Positions 41,539-52,275 of a stretch of DNA of 64,000 nucleotides are shown here, one piece after another. Within the stretch, counting starts at the first letter, position 1. Each line of letters begins with the position of its first letter. A model generated the notes under the pieces. It was not told where the DNA came from. It saw only the letters and a list, made by a program, of their open reading frames with translations, and searched no databases. A program made the translations under genes and the position numbers. This DNA is from Cordylochernes scorpioides (Eukaryota > Arthropoda > Arachnida > Pseudoscorpiones > Chernetidae), in contig CP092863.1 in assembly GCA_030710605.1 (NCBI GenBank), forward strand, positions 144,414,478 through 144,478,477, written 5' to 3'.

Positions 41539-41773
41539 TAAGAAAAAGGCATCTCCTTATCGTGTAACTGAAAGTTGCTGATGGCTTGCGCCATCTATCG
41601 GAATAAATATCAACTATTCTCCGTAGTTAGCTTTTATTGATTAATCAAAAATGGGTATTTGGCCAATCCTGGAATAATTGAAAAATCAACGAGAATAGTT
41701 GATATTTATTCCGATAGATGGGGCAAGCCATCAGTAACTTTCAGTTGCATAATAAGGAGATGCCTTTTTCTTA
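41539..41773. repeat. HH-B foldback
   Basis: Arms 41539-41620 and 41692-41773 (AAGGCATCTCCTTATCGTGT, GCGCCATCTATCGGAATAAA against complements). The middle has TTGGCCAATCCTGGAATAAT. Confidence 0.88.
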
Positions 41774-41849
41774 ATCATAAGTATGTAAAAATATACATCA
41801 TATATCAACCATTCATAATATTAGGAAAATATATAGCCACATCAAACAA

Positions 41850-42130
41850 ATATTTATTTAATTATCGACATTTCAGGGATTCGATGTCACTATCCTCAGC
41901 TGAAACGTCAAGTAGCTATCATGAAAATAGAGGCTGCCTGGCCGGCATTCATAGTTCTTTGTGCTTCGGATACGATCACTGCCTCACTTACTAAGCTCGG
42001 AAAGCTTTCCGCATCCTGGATATGTCTGGTCTTATCTAAATAGTAATGGCAGATCTTGACTGTATCTTCTTGCCAGAGTTCTTCTGGTCTCCAACCGAAG
42101 CCTATTTGCTTCCTTAAAAGTGCCCACAAC
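41850..42130 (-). repeat. HH-E-related repeat
   Basis: Minus strand near 41905-41860: CAGCTGAGGATAGTGAC, then ATCCCTGAAATGTCG, in the box-stem-GAAA order. ATGAATGCCGGCCAGGCAGC marks the link to the HH-E copies at 3395 and 10975. The rest, to 42130, is an open minus-strand stretch with no known domain. Confidence 0.5.
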
Positions 42131-42209
42131 ACACTGATGACACTAATAATTCACCAACACCCGATTTATAACTGACACACTTTTATTAAACTTACACATC
42201 CTTATATAC

Positions 42210-43370
42210 AGTACTAGCGAACCCGGCCACGCGTTGCTGTGGCTAAATTGTAATATGTTAAATTAACATTATACTAAACTATTCAGTACAGTAAAGTTAA
42301 TATTCACTTATAAAGATAAAAATGTTTTAGCCGATCTAAAGCCCTACGGGATTGAGAATGGAACGTTACGTTAAAATTTGAAAGTGATTTTTCTATATAT
42401 AGATAATATAGCCCTTCATTGTAATCATTGATTATAATCACTGCATTAATAAATATCAGTGAACTCGTTTATATGTATTGTTTTTTGTTTTCGAGATATT
42501 CGAATAGAACGTTCTCACATTTTCTGTAAAATATTTATATATGCACAAACACAGAATATGATCACTATGTCTTAATTTCGCTATAATTATTGTTATAAAT
42601 ATTATTCTAAAATAATTCGCCAGAAATCGTCCTGATAGTATACTAAACAACTTCCCAAAGTGTCATGGCAAACATCTAAAATAAAATAATACTTTTTAAT
42701 ACTTTGCTACAATATTAAAAAGAGGGGGGCTTAGGTGTTTAAAATGTAAAATGTGCTCTAAATAGTATTACATAGAGCCTTCATAACAAACATATTTAAA
42801 ATAAACCAATCAAAATATAATAATGCTGTAAAAACAGACCTTGCTACAATAATATAAAAGAAATGAAAATAAAAAAAAAGACACCCACGCTGAGCCTCAA
42901 ACCTAGGTTTGTTACAAATATTATTAAAAAATTGTTTATGTTAATTTTTATTTTAAAAAGCCTACATTTTAAATAAAATAATATTTTTAATAATTTGCTA
43001 CAATAATATAAAAGAAATGAAAAAAAAAAAACACCTACGCTGAGCCTCGAACCTAGGTTGCGGGGGTACGAAGCTGTGTACCTAACCTATAGGCTAAGCT
43101 TGACGTTACAAATAAGCTCATGCGAGGCTATTTCAGGCCATACGTCTGCCGCGAGGGGGCGCTGGTTGCGAGTGAATTTACGTTTTATTGTAAATAAAAA
43201 TGCAACGAAAGGTTATTTCTAAAGATTAATTAGCCAGAAACCATCCCGGTAGTATACTAAACATCTTCCCAAAGTTTCATCACGATTGGTTGAGCGATGT
43301 AGAAGATTATCACTGACGAACGGACGGACGGACGGACCAACAAACATCCATTTTTATATATATAGATTAT
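42210..43370. repeat. Long interspersed repeat starting ACTAGCGAACCCGGCC
   Basis: Starts GTACTAGCGAACCCGGCCAC and ends with tandem GGAC units, then CAAACATCCATTTTTATATA. The middle contains a duplicated segment (TACAATAATATAAAAGAAAT and ACGCTGAGCCTC, about 42848 and 43000) and TTAATTAGCCAGAAACCATC. This start/end style is common in invertebrate non-autonomous elements. Class not determined. Confidence 0.55.
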
Positions 43371-43439
43371 ATTTACAAATATGTAAATCTTCTGAATGAA
43401 TAAACAAGAAAAAGAGAGAAATTTTAATGACCGGCGTCT

Positions 43440-43515
43440 TCACTTAGAATTAAAGGTACTTCGGCCAGTATAAATCTTTTTATTATCTTAACGTTTCGAC
43501 AACAATATGTAGCTA
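43440..43515. repeat. HH-E fragment
   Basis: TACTTCGGCCAGTATAAATC, then TTATCTTAACGTTTCGACAA: the GAAACGTTAAG half on the minus strand. Confidence 0.55.
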
Positions 43516-44239
43516 TATATTTCTCTAAAACAACTTCTATCCCAATAAATTATCTTGAAAACATTAATAAAATATTATTTAAATAAAAAAAAATTAACAA
43601 ATCAATTAACAACATTTATACAGTTCAACTACAGATTAATAACTTATAACATAAAAGTCAGTGGACGAGTAGGTAACAGCCTCGATTCCCGACAGTCATG
43701 AACCGGGATTGTATCCCACGTTAACATTTTGTTTAATATGTGAATAACCTTCATATATTATTCACTGTTCCAATTATCATAAACTAGGTTGCTCTTGTTG
43801 AGCGGTACCTATTAATGTGATTTTGAATTAACAACTTCCATATCCCTGAATTATTCCTATAAACAAAATTTTCTAATAACAAATAATTTAAAATTAACAA
43901 AGTTCCCTAAAAAGAGTGAATTATATGCAAATGTGAATATGTAAAATTGAGAATATTAAAGTGAAAACATCAGAGACTTCCATAGATAAGTTTCGTTTTA
44001 AAATTTTAATTCAGATATCTAGCTTTTGGGCATGATAACTACAGGAGAAAACATGCTACAAGAAATCGCTAATAAACACGAGTTATAATATAATCAGATA
44101 TTATTTTACATATTTACATATGAAAATGGGATAAAATACATTTTATAATATATTTTACACACAAACGGCGACAAAAATGATTTTATAACATTAAACAAAT
44201 AAATAAAAATAAGCACGAAATTTTATTTTATACACAAAA
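43516..44239. other. AT-rich spacer
   Basis: 43787-43822 repeats the short motif of 34306-34340. 44025-44060 has HH-F-like AGCTTTTGGGCATGATAACT. No gene. Confidence 0.5.
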
Positions 44240-44470
44240 ATAAAATCAAATTTCTACTGTCCTTACTGCAATAAAACAATATTGGGAGGGCCTGGCTCAT
44301 CAGTGGTTATTCCTCCCAGCGGTTTCAACAATTTAATCCACCTGACCGCTTTCTTTAGAGCTCTAATACTGTATTGGACGATTCTGTTTATATATGCAAT
44401 ACTTAAGAGTGGAATCATAGAAATGTTATTTAAGTAAACTATGGAGATAAGATTTAAGGACAATATAATT
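44240..44470 (+). repeat. FB-1 repeat, single arm
   Basis: TCTACTGTCCTTACTGCAAT, GGCCTGGCTCATCAGTGGTT, CTGACCGCTTTCTTTAGAGC. Confidence 0.8.
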
Positions 44471-44992
44471 ACATATAAATATTTGCATAGTGCAATGCGC
44501 TTCCGCAAACAAATAAATCATGGAATATAGAAAAATTGGATAGAAGTATGGATATATGGTTTCCGAATAAATGGTAGATACTATAGTATTCTTGGTTTTT
44601 ACTGAAAAAAGACACTTAGGGATTTCTCTATTTGGAATTATTGGGGTGGACTCAGGAAGTCTTCTGTTTATACTATTGTATTTTCTAGATACAACTGATT
44701 CTATTATGAGTCTCTGCTGTTTATTTGTGATAATACAGTAATGGGTTTTGGCTCTGATAAGTTAAATGGATGGACTGTTTTCTTTATATACTGGTATATT
44801 AATGATCTTTTGTCTTGGCTGTCTGTATTTCTTTTATATTTCCGATATTCCTATGTTTAAATGTCTGCCAGTCTCACCTACATATTTTATCTTGTATTCT
44901 TTACATTTTATGGAATATATGACATTCATGATATATTATTTGGAGAGATAATAATATTGATTTTTGTTATAGGATTTTTATTATTTGAGAAT
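44471..44992. other. AT-rich spacer
   Basis: An open stretch (44766-44951) is hydrophobic and T-rich; not supported as a gene. Confidence 0.45.
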
Positions 44993-45608
44993 ATAACAGA
45001 ATACACACACATACAACTTTATTAAGACAACCGTTCTTATACAGATTCACCACAGGAAGGAAACATAGATAGAGCTACTATACTCCAGTCAGCACAGTAC
45101 CCAACAACAGCCTCCATGTCCGACGTTATAACAGAATACACACACATACAACTTTATTAAGACAACCGTTCTTATACAGATTCACCACAGGAAGGAAACA
45201 TAGATAGAGCTCCTATACTCCAGTCAGCACAGAACCCAACAACAGCCTCCAGGTCCGACGTTATAACAGAATACACACACATACAACTTTATTAAGACAA
45301 CCGTTCTTATACAGATTCACCACAGGAAGGAAACATAGATAGAGCTACTATACTCCAGTCAGCACAGAACCCAACAACAGCCTCCATGTCCGACGTTATA
45401 ACAGAATACACACACATACAGCTTTATTAAGACCACCGGTCTTATACAGATTCACCACAGGAAGGAAGCATAGATAGAGCTCCTATACTCCAGGCAGCAC
45501 AGAACCCAACAACAGCCTCCAGGTCCGACGTTATAACAAAATACACACACATAAAGCTTTATTAAGACCTCCAGTCTTATACAGATTCACCACAGGAAGA
45601 AAGCATAT
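44993..45608. repeat. 135-bp minisatellite, 4.6 copies
   Basis: Units start ATAACAGAATACACACACAT at 44993, 45128, 45263, 45398 and 45533; exact period 135 bp. Each has GATTCACCACAGGAAGGAAA and AACAACAGCCTCCA(T/G)GTCCG. Units are very similar, so expansion is recent. The last unit is cut at about 45608. Confidence 0.95.
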
Positions 45609-45639
45609 ATATAACATTCTACAATAAGAATTATTGTAA

Positions 45640-45850
45640 ATAGTTTCACGCAATATCATTTATTTTATCAACATTTCAGTTGGCTGATCGCCAACCTTTT
45701 TCAAGGTATTATAACATATTAATGTTAACATATTAACACATTAAAATGTTATAATACCTTGATGAAGGTTGGCGTTCAGCCAACTGAAATATTGGTAAAA
45801 TAATGATATTTTGATCCAATATATGTCTTTTTAATTAAATATATATAAAA
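45640..45850. repeat. HH-A foldback
   Basis: Left arm CAGTTGGCTGATCGCCAACC to TATTATAACATATT; right arm is the reverse, ending AAATATTGGTAAAATAATGA and GATCCAATATATGTC. Both arms carry the ribozyme-like core. Confidence 0.85.
45752..45800 (+). ncRNA. Hammerhead-like ribozyme (HH-A)
   Basis: Box TTGATGA 45759-45765 (C3 changed to T), one extra A, stem II GGTTGGC/GCCAACT with loop GTTCA, GAA 45786-45788, palindrome ATAT 45789-45792. Stem I GGTA (45794-45797) pairs with TACC (45755-45758). Least altered HH-A box in the window. Confidence 0.45.
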
Positions 45851-46369
45851 ATATATACGACATGTTATCGCATTATAATATCATATATAATATATAAAAC
45901 ACATATAATTGTTTAATTACTAAACAGAACAAATGACGTAAAAATAAACCAGACTAAACCAATTGCTTAAAACCTATAGGCAAGGTAGCCACCATGTCAA
46001 TATATTATTTTAAATTGTAGATTGATTACGTTGTGTAAAAACCAAAACATTAAACAGATCGATGTATTGTAAATCGATAAAACCATTTTTGTCTGGATTT
46101 TTCCTTTCCCTCATTTTTTATCTCTCAAATGAAGATCCCCAGCACAAAGATGATGCTCATATTTGATATGTGTTTAATATTCGAATATATTCAAAATGTA
46201 CTTGAAAAAGACAGGCATTCTGATTTTCGAAATGTCATGATATAAAAACGTAGTTTACTTTTCTTTTATATCTGATTTGTGCTGTATTTTATTCATTCTG
46301 TATTATATATAACGGCAGGCAAAAAGATTGGAAAATAATTATCGTATTTAAGTAAAATTAAAAATTAAA
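45851..46369. other. AT-rich spacer
   Basis: Nothing recognised. Confidence 0.5.
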
Positions 46370-46477
46370 TTAACGAAATCGCTGTAAGTGTTCACCATTG
46401 ATGAGCCATACTCTTCCACTTTCAATTTTTATTTATTACAATTTAATGGCTATAGAAATAAATCATAATTGCATATA
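46370..46477 (-). repeat. FB-1 fragment, decayed
   Basis: ACGAAATCGCTGTAAGTGTT, CACCATTGATGAGCCATACT. Confidence 0.5.
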
Positions 46478-46762
46478 CACTCATAGACAAAACTTAAGGA
46501 GGTTGTACCTTTTAGCATGTTTATCAGGGTTCATAAAATAACTCTGAAAGATATTACAATGACCTTTATTGAAGACATACGAGATAACCAAGTGTGTATA
46601 CACTCATGGACAAAACTTAAGGAAGTTGTACCTTTTAGCATGTATATCGGGATTCAGACAATAATTCTGAAAGATATTACAGTGACCTTTATTGAAAGCA
46701 CACGAGATAACCAATATACACTCATTGACAAAACTTAAGAAAGTTTTACCTTTTAATATGTA
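46478..46762. mobile_element. MITE with two to three 123-bp units, right end lost
   Basis: Units at 46478, 46601 and 46719; the last is truncated near 46762. Confidence 0.82.
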
Positions 46763-46789
46763 CACATTTTAACATATACTCTATATCAT

Positions 46790-47190
46790 AATGCATTAGC
46801 GCGCCATCTGTTATGAAAATTCGAAACTATTTTAGACGCCTATGAATTTAAAAAAAAAAAATAAAACAATTTATAATAAAGAAAATAAATTTTCCTGGAT
46901 TGAAATTAGACGAAAAACATGGTAAAGGAAGACGAGTTTTTTTTTTATGAATAGGTGCAAGCTTTCGGGTAAAACCCCTTCAACAGGCGAGCGCGACTTG
47001 TAAGAACTATGGTACAAATGGTAGGAAGGAATATACAAAAATATTACAATTCGCGCTCGCCTGTTGAAGGGGTTTTACCCGAAAGCTTGCACCTATTCAT
47101 CAATAAAAGAAACTCGTCTTCCTTTACCATGTTTTTCGTCTAAAAACAATTTATATTGTCCTTACTGCAATGAAAAAATAAAAATATATT
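46790..47190. repeat. FB-1 arm split by an HH-F insertion
   Basis: FB-1 left part: ATGCATTAGCGCGCCATCTG to AAAACAATTTATA (46875). It resumes at AAAACAATTTATA (47143) with TTGTCCTTACTGCAATG. The 13-bp repeat on both sides marks the insertion between. Confidence 0.85.
46876..47142. mobile_element. HH-F foldback inserted with a 13-bp target duplication
   Basis: 267 bp between two copies of AAAACAATTTATA (46863-46875 and 47143-47155). Inverted arms 46908-47000 and 47047-47141 (AGACGAAAAACATGGTAAAG and complement). Each arm has the box-stem-GAAA order, for example CTGTTGA (47061-47067), GGG/CCC, GAA (47081-47083), palindromic AGCT. A6 is changed to T and stem I is weak. No coding capacity. Confidence 0.85.
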
Positions 47191-47504
47191 TTATATTGTT
47201 TTATTCGTAATTGTGAAAATAATATATCTTACTTCTTTATATATATAAATAATCTATTCAAGATATATGTATATATGGTATTAGAGAAGTAATGTATGAG
47301 GAGAGAGATAAAATCTATTGTGACTAAATTCCGCTGAATAACTTTGCTCCGAGCAAAATGTCGGTGGTTGTCGAATTTATTAGGGAAATGTTTGAGTAGG
47401 GTGGAACTTGGGCTGAACTTGTGAACAGAGCTTTTGAAGTGAATTGGATCGGTTACTGATATATATTTTGCGATTTAATTATATATATATTAAAAATATA
47501 GAAA
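47191..47504. other. Spacer
   Basis: 47330-47455 is less AT-rich (TAACTTTGCTCCGAGCAAAA, GGGTGGAACTTGGGCTGAAC) but unassigned. Confidence 0.4.
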
Positions 47505-47670
47505 GAATATCCTGGCAAGGAGCACATATGCTTTTTAGATGGCAGAGCGCCATCTGGTGGAACAGAAATCAACTAAACGTTGATTTAACCTGTTCTCTAA
47601 TATTTGGCCAACCCAATTTCTTGATAAATCAAAAGAGCCATATATTAACGCGTTTCGCGCTCAAGGACGC
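47505..47670. repeat. HH-C repeat
   Basis: TCCTGGCAAGGAGCACATAT, TGGCAGAGCGCCATCTGGTG, then TTAACGCGTTTCGCGCTCAA. The core is cut short. Confidence 0.65.
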
Positions 47671-48044
47671 ATTCAACACCTGTGACCCACTTTGTTTCTA
47701 TTGTTTTTCTCTCTCTCATATATATATTATTCTAAAAAATAGTTTCTGCTGTTGATTTTGGAATATTATTTAGATATGGATTTATTATTGTTATGATAAA
47801 TTTGTTTGAGATAGAATTTCATCAGCTTGTTCAAAGATACATTAGTATCAAATTACAAAACTATTTTAGAGGCGTAATTTATTTTTAAAATAAAACAATT
47901 TCTACTGTCCTTACTGCAATGAAAAAATTAAAGGGAGGGCCTTTTGTAATTTGATAAAAGAAGGCGCGCTAGTGCATCGTAATACATTCGTATGTTTGTT
48001 ATATTACAGTTGTGGTAAAAATAATAAAAATAGTTTGGATCAGA
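47671..48044. other. AT-rich spacer with an FB-1 fragment
   Basis: 47860-47945: ACTATTTTAGAGGCGTAATT, TCTACTGTCCTTACTGCAAT. 47965-47985 has GCGCGCTAGTGCATC. Confidence 0.55.
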
Positions 48045-48245
48045 ATTAGCTTTAGTTGAGCTGTTAGAATATAAAATACATCATTTGAGAAAAGTACTAC
48101 CTGACTTAAGGCAAGTAGAATAAATAAAACAAAAGATTACATATTTACACATCTACAGAAAGAGCCGGCCAACAGGAAACAACAACAATAGGTTTATATA
48201 CGGAAAACCGTGACATCTGGTGGTAGACTTAATAGAGTAATTTGA
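48045..48245 (+). repeat. GCCGGC-family repeat
   Basis: CTACCTGACTTAAGGCAAGT, AGAGCCGGCCAACAGGAAAC, GTGACATCTGGTGGTAGACT. Confidence 0.8.
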
Positions 48246-48739
48246 TCTGGGAATTATAGGTTTAAAATTAAATACCATTTTTATATACCATTTATATAGG
48301 TATAGCCTTTTTATTGTTGGTGTATGACAGTTAAACAGAGAGTAATCATCGTATAGATGTGTATGTTTTTGAAAGAAATGAATTATATATGGGAAAGGAA
48401 TATGGCAGAGAAATGAATTCAGAAATATATATATACTCAGAGGCATTTGAATTTATTTCAATTTCAATCGCTATGTATACCTAATCACATGGCGCTGTAT
48501 ATTGTATATTTGATAAACAGATATAAAACAAATTGATTTATGAAATGTAGGTTAACTGTGAATCAGAATGTTTTAACATTTATTTTTAACAGAATTAACT
48601 TATATTGAATGAAATCTTAAACGAAATGTATCTCTGATTGAATTAATATTAATAAGATACGTTGTATTAATTTATAGATATCAGTTATATAATCTTCTTT
48701 GTTTTTAATCTCTAGTACACACGTGATATAGGCTTTGAT
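48246..48739. other. AT-rich spacer
   Basis: Nothing recognised. Confidence 0.5.
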
Positions 48740-49080
48740 AATCATTGTTGTTAATAGTTGGGCACCTGCATTAGTTACTTGCATTTACTGGTAGACACCT
48801 GTCTTTTTTTTTACTGTAAGTAAACCATGAATCTACAAATGTAGAAGCATTTCGATATCTGCACTTAGAAGTATGTCAGAACCCCGTTTAGTTACTTGCA
48901 TTTACGGGTAGACACCTGTCTTTTTTACTGTAAGTAAACCATGAATCTACTCATGTGAAAATCAGTTCGATATTTGTAATTACAAGGGTGCCAGAATCTA
49001 GTTTAGTCACTTCCATTTACTGGTAGGTATTTATATTTAGTAAGAATCGAGATTATTTGATTAATTTATTTTCTTTCAAA
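48740..49080 (-). repeat. SINE body, duplicated
   Basis: AGTTACTTGCATTTACTGGT and GACACCTGTC occur twice (about 48772 and 48892), and a third decayed time near 49005. They match the body of the 40188 SINE (ACCAGCGAGTGCAAGTAAC) in reverse. This is the tail side of the tRNA-like array that follows. Confidence 0.6.
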
Positions 49081-49084
49081 AAAA

Positions 49085-49830
49085 GGTGTCCAATGCGGGA
49101 TTCGAACCCGGGTCGTAGCTGTCGAAATCCGAGGGTTTATACCATTGCTCCACCGACCCTCATCGATCACATAGTGATATTACTTTATCAAGTGACATTA
49201 ACGAAGGTATATTGATATATTATTTTCTTTAAAAAAAGGTGTCCAATGCGGGATTCGAACCCAGGTCGTAGCTGGCGAAAAACGAGGGTTTATGCCACTG
49301 CTCCACCGACCCTCATCGATCACATAGTGATATTACTTTATCAAGTGACATTAACGAAGGTATATTGATATATTATTTTCTTTAAAAAAAGGTGTCCAAT
49401 GCGGGATTCGAACCCAGGTCGTAGCTGGCGAAAAACGAGGGTTTATGCCACTGCTCCACCGACCTTCATCGATCACATAGTGATATTACTTTATCAAGTG
49501 ACATTAACGAAGGTATATTGATATATTATTTTCTTTAAAAAAAAGGTGTCCAATGCGGGATTCGAACCCAGGTCGTAGCTGGCGAAAAACGAGGGTTTAT
49601 GCCACTGCTCCACCGACCCTCATCGATCACATAGTGATATTACTTTATCAAGTGACATTAACGAAGGTATATTGATATATTATTTTCTTTAAAAAAAGGT
49701 GTCCAATGCGGGATTCGAACCCAGGTCGTAGCTATCGAAAACCGAGGGTTTATACCACTGCTCCACCGACCCTCATCGATCACATAGTGATATTACTTTA
49801 TCAAGTGACATTAACGAAGGTATATTGATA
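49085..49830 (-). repeat. Five tandem tRNA-Glu-like Pol III cassettes, 153-bp period
   Basis: Units at 49085, 49238, 49391, 49545 and 49698. On the minus strand each has an A-box-like TGGAGCAGTGGCATAAACC, an anticodon arm with TTTTTCGCC or similar, and the B box GGGTTCGAATCCCGC. It then ends in GGACACC and a run of Ts, a Pol III terminator. A conserved spacer follows (ATCGATCACATAGTGATATT). The acceptor stem does not pair (GGGTCGG against ATTGGAC), so these are SINE-head units, not functional tRNA genes. Middle units are nearly identical, pointing to recent amplification. Confidence 0.85.
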
Positions 49831-50234
49831 TCACGGGGTGTGCTTGGGTTATCAACATCTCGGATAAATCCCAGGTCATCACCAAGAGTAGATGACCATC
49901 TACCAAGTCCCTACCAAATGTATTTGATGCCTCTTCTATATAGAGAACTTGTTTATGGTAGATAATATGTTGGAAATGTATAATTATATACCATAGAAAT
50001 TTTCAGAAATTATAATTTTCTTTATTCGCATTCTTTTGAAAAGTCTTTCTGTATATTAAATTTTACAACAGAAGATTTGTTTTAAATTCTTATAATCTAA
50101 TTACTAAATCAGTTATAACCTTCAAATATTCATAATATATCTATTATTATTTATTTAAGTAACCCAGGTTCCTGGAGCGTACAGAAGTCGCCAACTACCC
50201 GGGATGTCCTTCTGACCTAAGTCTTCTTGGATTT
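49831..50234. other. Spacer
   Basis: 49836-49920 is less AT-rich (CACGGGGTGTGCTTGGGTTA, CCAGGTCATCACCAAGAGTA) and unassigned. Confidence 0.4.
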
Positions 50235-50510
50235 ATATACAATGCCAGTGAAAGTCCAATTAATGAGGTGTTGCCAGGCAGATTTCTTTCTTGGGAGATT
50301 TTCTAGGGATGCTGGACATATGTTGGTGATACCTAGGAGAGTGGCTGTCTGGAATCTTTGGTATTGGAAGGTTGGGCAAGAGGAGGTGGTCTACGGTTTG
50401 GTCTTCATCTTGGCAGTGGGGGCAAGTTGGGTCTTCTTTCGATACCGTTGCAAGGTCTGCCTGAATGTAGCCATGTCCGGTCAGGATTGTTGTGGAAGTA
50501 GATCCATGCT
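50235..50510 (-). pseudogene. Non-LTR retrotransposon C-terminal fragment
   Basis: Minus-strand translation gives ILTGHGYIQADLATVSKE and DPTCPHCQDEDQTVDHLLL. The LTGHG motif followed by C-x2-C and H is the typical C-terminal zinc-knuckle region after the RNase H or thumb in Jockey, CR1 and R1-type ORF2. The expected final ECP is replaced. Neither reverse transcriptase nor 3' end is attached. The plus strand is open across the same place by chance. Confidence 0.65.
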
Positions 50511-50597
50511 TGATTAATATATCTAGTGATATCTATATATCGTTGAAAATTATACATATACTTTTAACGCTACTTTTAGACACACATATATATATAT

Positions 50598-50866
50598 ATT
50601 AGATAATAAAAAGGCATATATTGGATTTAATAAAATATTTATTTTGCCAATATTTCGGCTGGCTGAACGCCAACCTTTATCGAGGCATTACATTTTTGTA
50701 TACACAAACTCAGCGCCGCATAGTGTTCTTATAGTGAACACTATGCGGCGCTGAGTTTGTGTATACAAAAATGTAATGCCTCGATAAAGGTTGGCGTTCA
50801 GCCAGCCGAAATATTGGCAAAATAAATATTTTATTAAATCCAATATATGCCTTTTTATTATCTAAT
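50598..50866. repeat. HH-A perfect foldback, 131-bp arms
   Basis: Arms 50598-50728 and 50736-50866 around a 7-bp loop, centre 50732. The arms contain GAACACTATGCGGC at the tip, GTTTGTGTATACAAAAATGT, then the core. Near-perfect pairing indicates a young copy or gene conversion between arms. Confidence 0.95.
50777..50819 (+). ncRNA. Hammerhead-like ribozyme (HH-A, right arm)
   Basis: Stem I TGCC (50777-50780) pairs with GGCA (50816-50819). Box region TCGATAA, stem II GGTTGGC/GCCAGCC with loop GTTCA, GAA 50808-50810, palindrome ATAT 50811-50814. Compared with 45752-45800, both sides of a stem I pair changed together (T-A to C-G). The box is altered, so cleavage is doubtful. Confidence 0.4.
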
Positions 50867-50919
50867 GAATTAAATATGGATTGCTCTATTTTCAAATATA
50901 TATATATATTTATATTATA

Positions 50920-51205
50920 AATGGCATATACTGACCAGGAGCACATGTGCTTGGGTTGGCCAAATATCAGGGAACAGGCTAAATCAATGTTTAGTTGATT
51001 TCTGTTTCACCAGATGGCGTTCTGCCTTCTGTAAATCACATGTGCTCCTGGTCAGGATATGCCATTTTTAATTTTGAATTCAACACCTGATCTTTTTATC
51101 TTCTATTTTTTTCTTTCATTTTTCACCCATATATATGACATATCCTGACCGTGTTTACATGAGAATTTTATATATCAGAGCGCCATCTAGTGGAATCTGT
51201 TATAA
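50920..51205. repeat. HH-C foldback and adjoining HH-C end
   Basis: TGGCATATACTGACCAGGAG, CACATGTGCTTG and the inverse CACATGTGCTCCTGGTCAGG, ATATGCCA at 51037-51066. 51135-51200 repeats the end with ATATCAGAGCGCCATCTAGT. Confidence 0.75.
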
Positions 51206-51419
51206 GCAATGTTAACTATTTTCGAAGCGTATGATTCCTTTTGAATTAAAACAATTTTCTACTACCCTTATTATTATGGGAAGGTCTAGTTCATCGGTGA
51301 GGAGCCCTCTCAAATATTTCGCAGTTTAATCTACCATAAATTGATAGGAGAGCTTTGCTCATCAGTGATAAACCCTCCCAGCTGTTTAACCAATTTAATC
51401 TACAAAATGTCATATTTAT
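51206..51419. repeat. FB-1 fragments, decayed
   Basis: ACTATTTTCGAAGCGTATGA, TCTACTACCCTTATTATTAT, TTTGCTCATCAGTGATAAAC. Two overlapping remnants. Confidence 0.55.
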
Positions 51420-51490
51420 TCCGATAGATGGCGCAAGCCATAAGGAAATTTTGGATACACAATCAGGATAGTCTTTTCTCTTAATTTATC
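51420..51490. repeat. HH-B end fragment
   Basis: ATTCCGATAGATGGCGCAAG, then CCATAAGGAAATTTTGGATA. Confidence 0.65.
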
Positions 51491-52084
51491 CATTTGATCC
51501 CTGTAAAATTTGCATTTTGTACTATCCTTCATATAATATATTGGTTAACAAACATAAAGGATGAACAGTATGCAAATATCTAAATAAAATATTAATACAA
51601 AATTGTCAAATATTAATAGACTTGTTCAAGTTGCCTCTAATTTGAAAAACACACACGAAATAACACATTTTAAGAGTTTAAATAGAAAATTGAAATATAA
51701 TTGGAAGACGTTTATTAACCCCCAAGAATTCTTCGTTAATTATTATAATTATCAATAGGTTTCTTGTCAAAGTAGGGTTAAGGTATCTACAGATGCAAAT
51801 AGGAATAATTAACAACAATTAGACGAATTAGGTAAATTTCTATTGTGAGAATCGCCTGAGGGCAAACCTTACTAAACTCTCAACTTCTCTCCCTTTCTCT
51901 CATTTTTGGTGATAAAATCATTCATTTATAAATCTAATAATCAATTAGATTTTGATATCTCTAGTATATAATCATTCTCATGTTTTTAATTTTAATATAT
52001 TTTGGTATCCAACAAGACATTTTTGACAATTCAATATATTTTATTGAAACTTCTTAGATAATGTGAAAAAAATAGTACTAATGT
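51491..52084. other. AT-rich spacer
   Basis: Nothing recognised. Confidence 0.5.
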
Positions 52085-52275
52085 GATATTGTACTGGGAT
52101 AAGGTGCATATATTATATAAAAAAGGCATCTCCTTATCGTGCAACTGATATTTTGGCCTATTCAGGAATAATTAAATATCAATAAGAATAGTTAATATTT
52201 ATTCCGATAGATGGCGCAAGCCATCAGTAACTTCCAGTTGCACAATAAGGAGATGTCTTTTTTTATAATCTTAGA
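52085..52275. repeat. HH-B foldback, internally deleted
   Basis: AAGGCATCTCCTTATCGTGC at the left, GATAGATGGCGCAAGCCATC and CACAATAAGGAGATGTCTTT at the right. The ribozyme-like middle is missing. Confidence 0.75.

Noticed and set aside
46908-47141. HH-F as an active hammerhead
   Set aside because: A6 or C3 is changed and stem I is only about two pairs, so I call it hammerhead-like only.
49085-49830. A cluster of real tRNA genes
   Set aside because: The acceptor stem does not pair and T stem position 49-65 mismatches; A and B boxes plus terminator fit a SINE head better.
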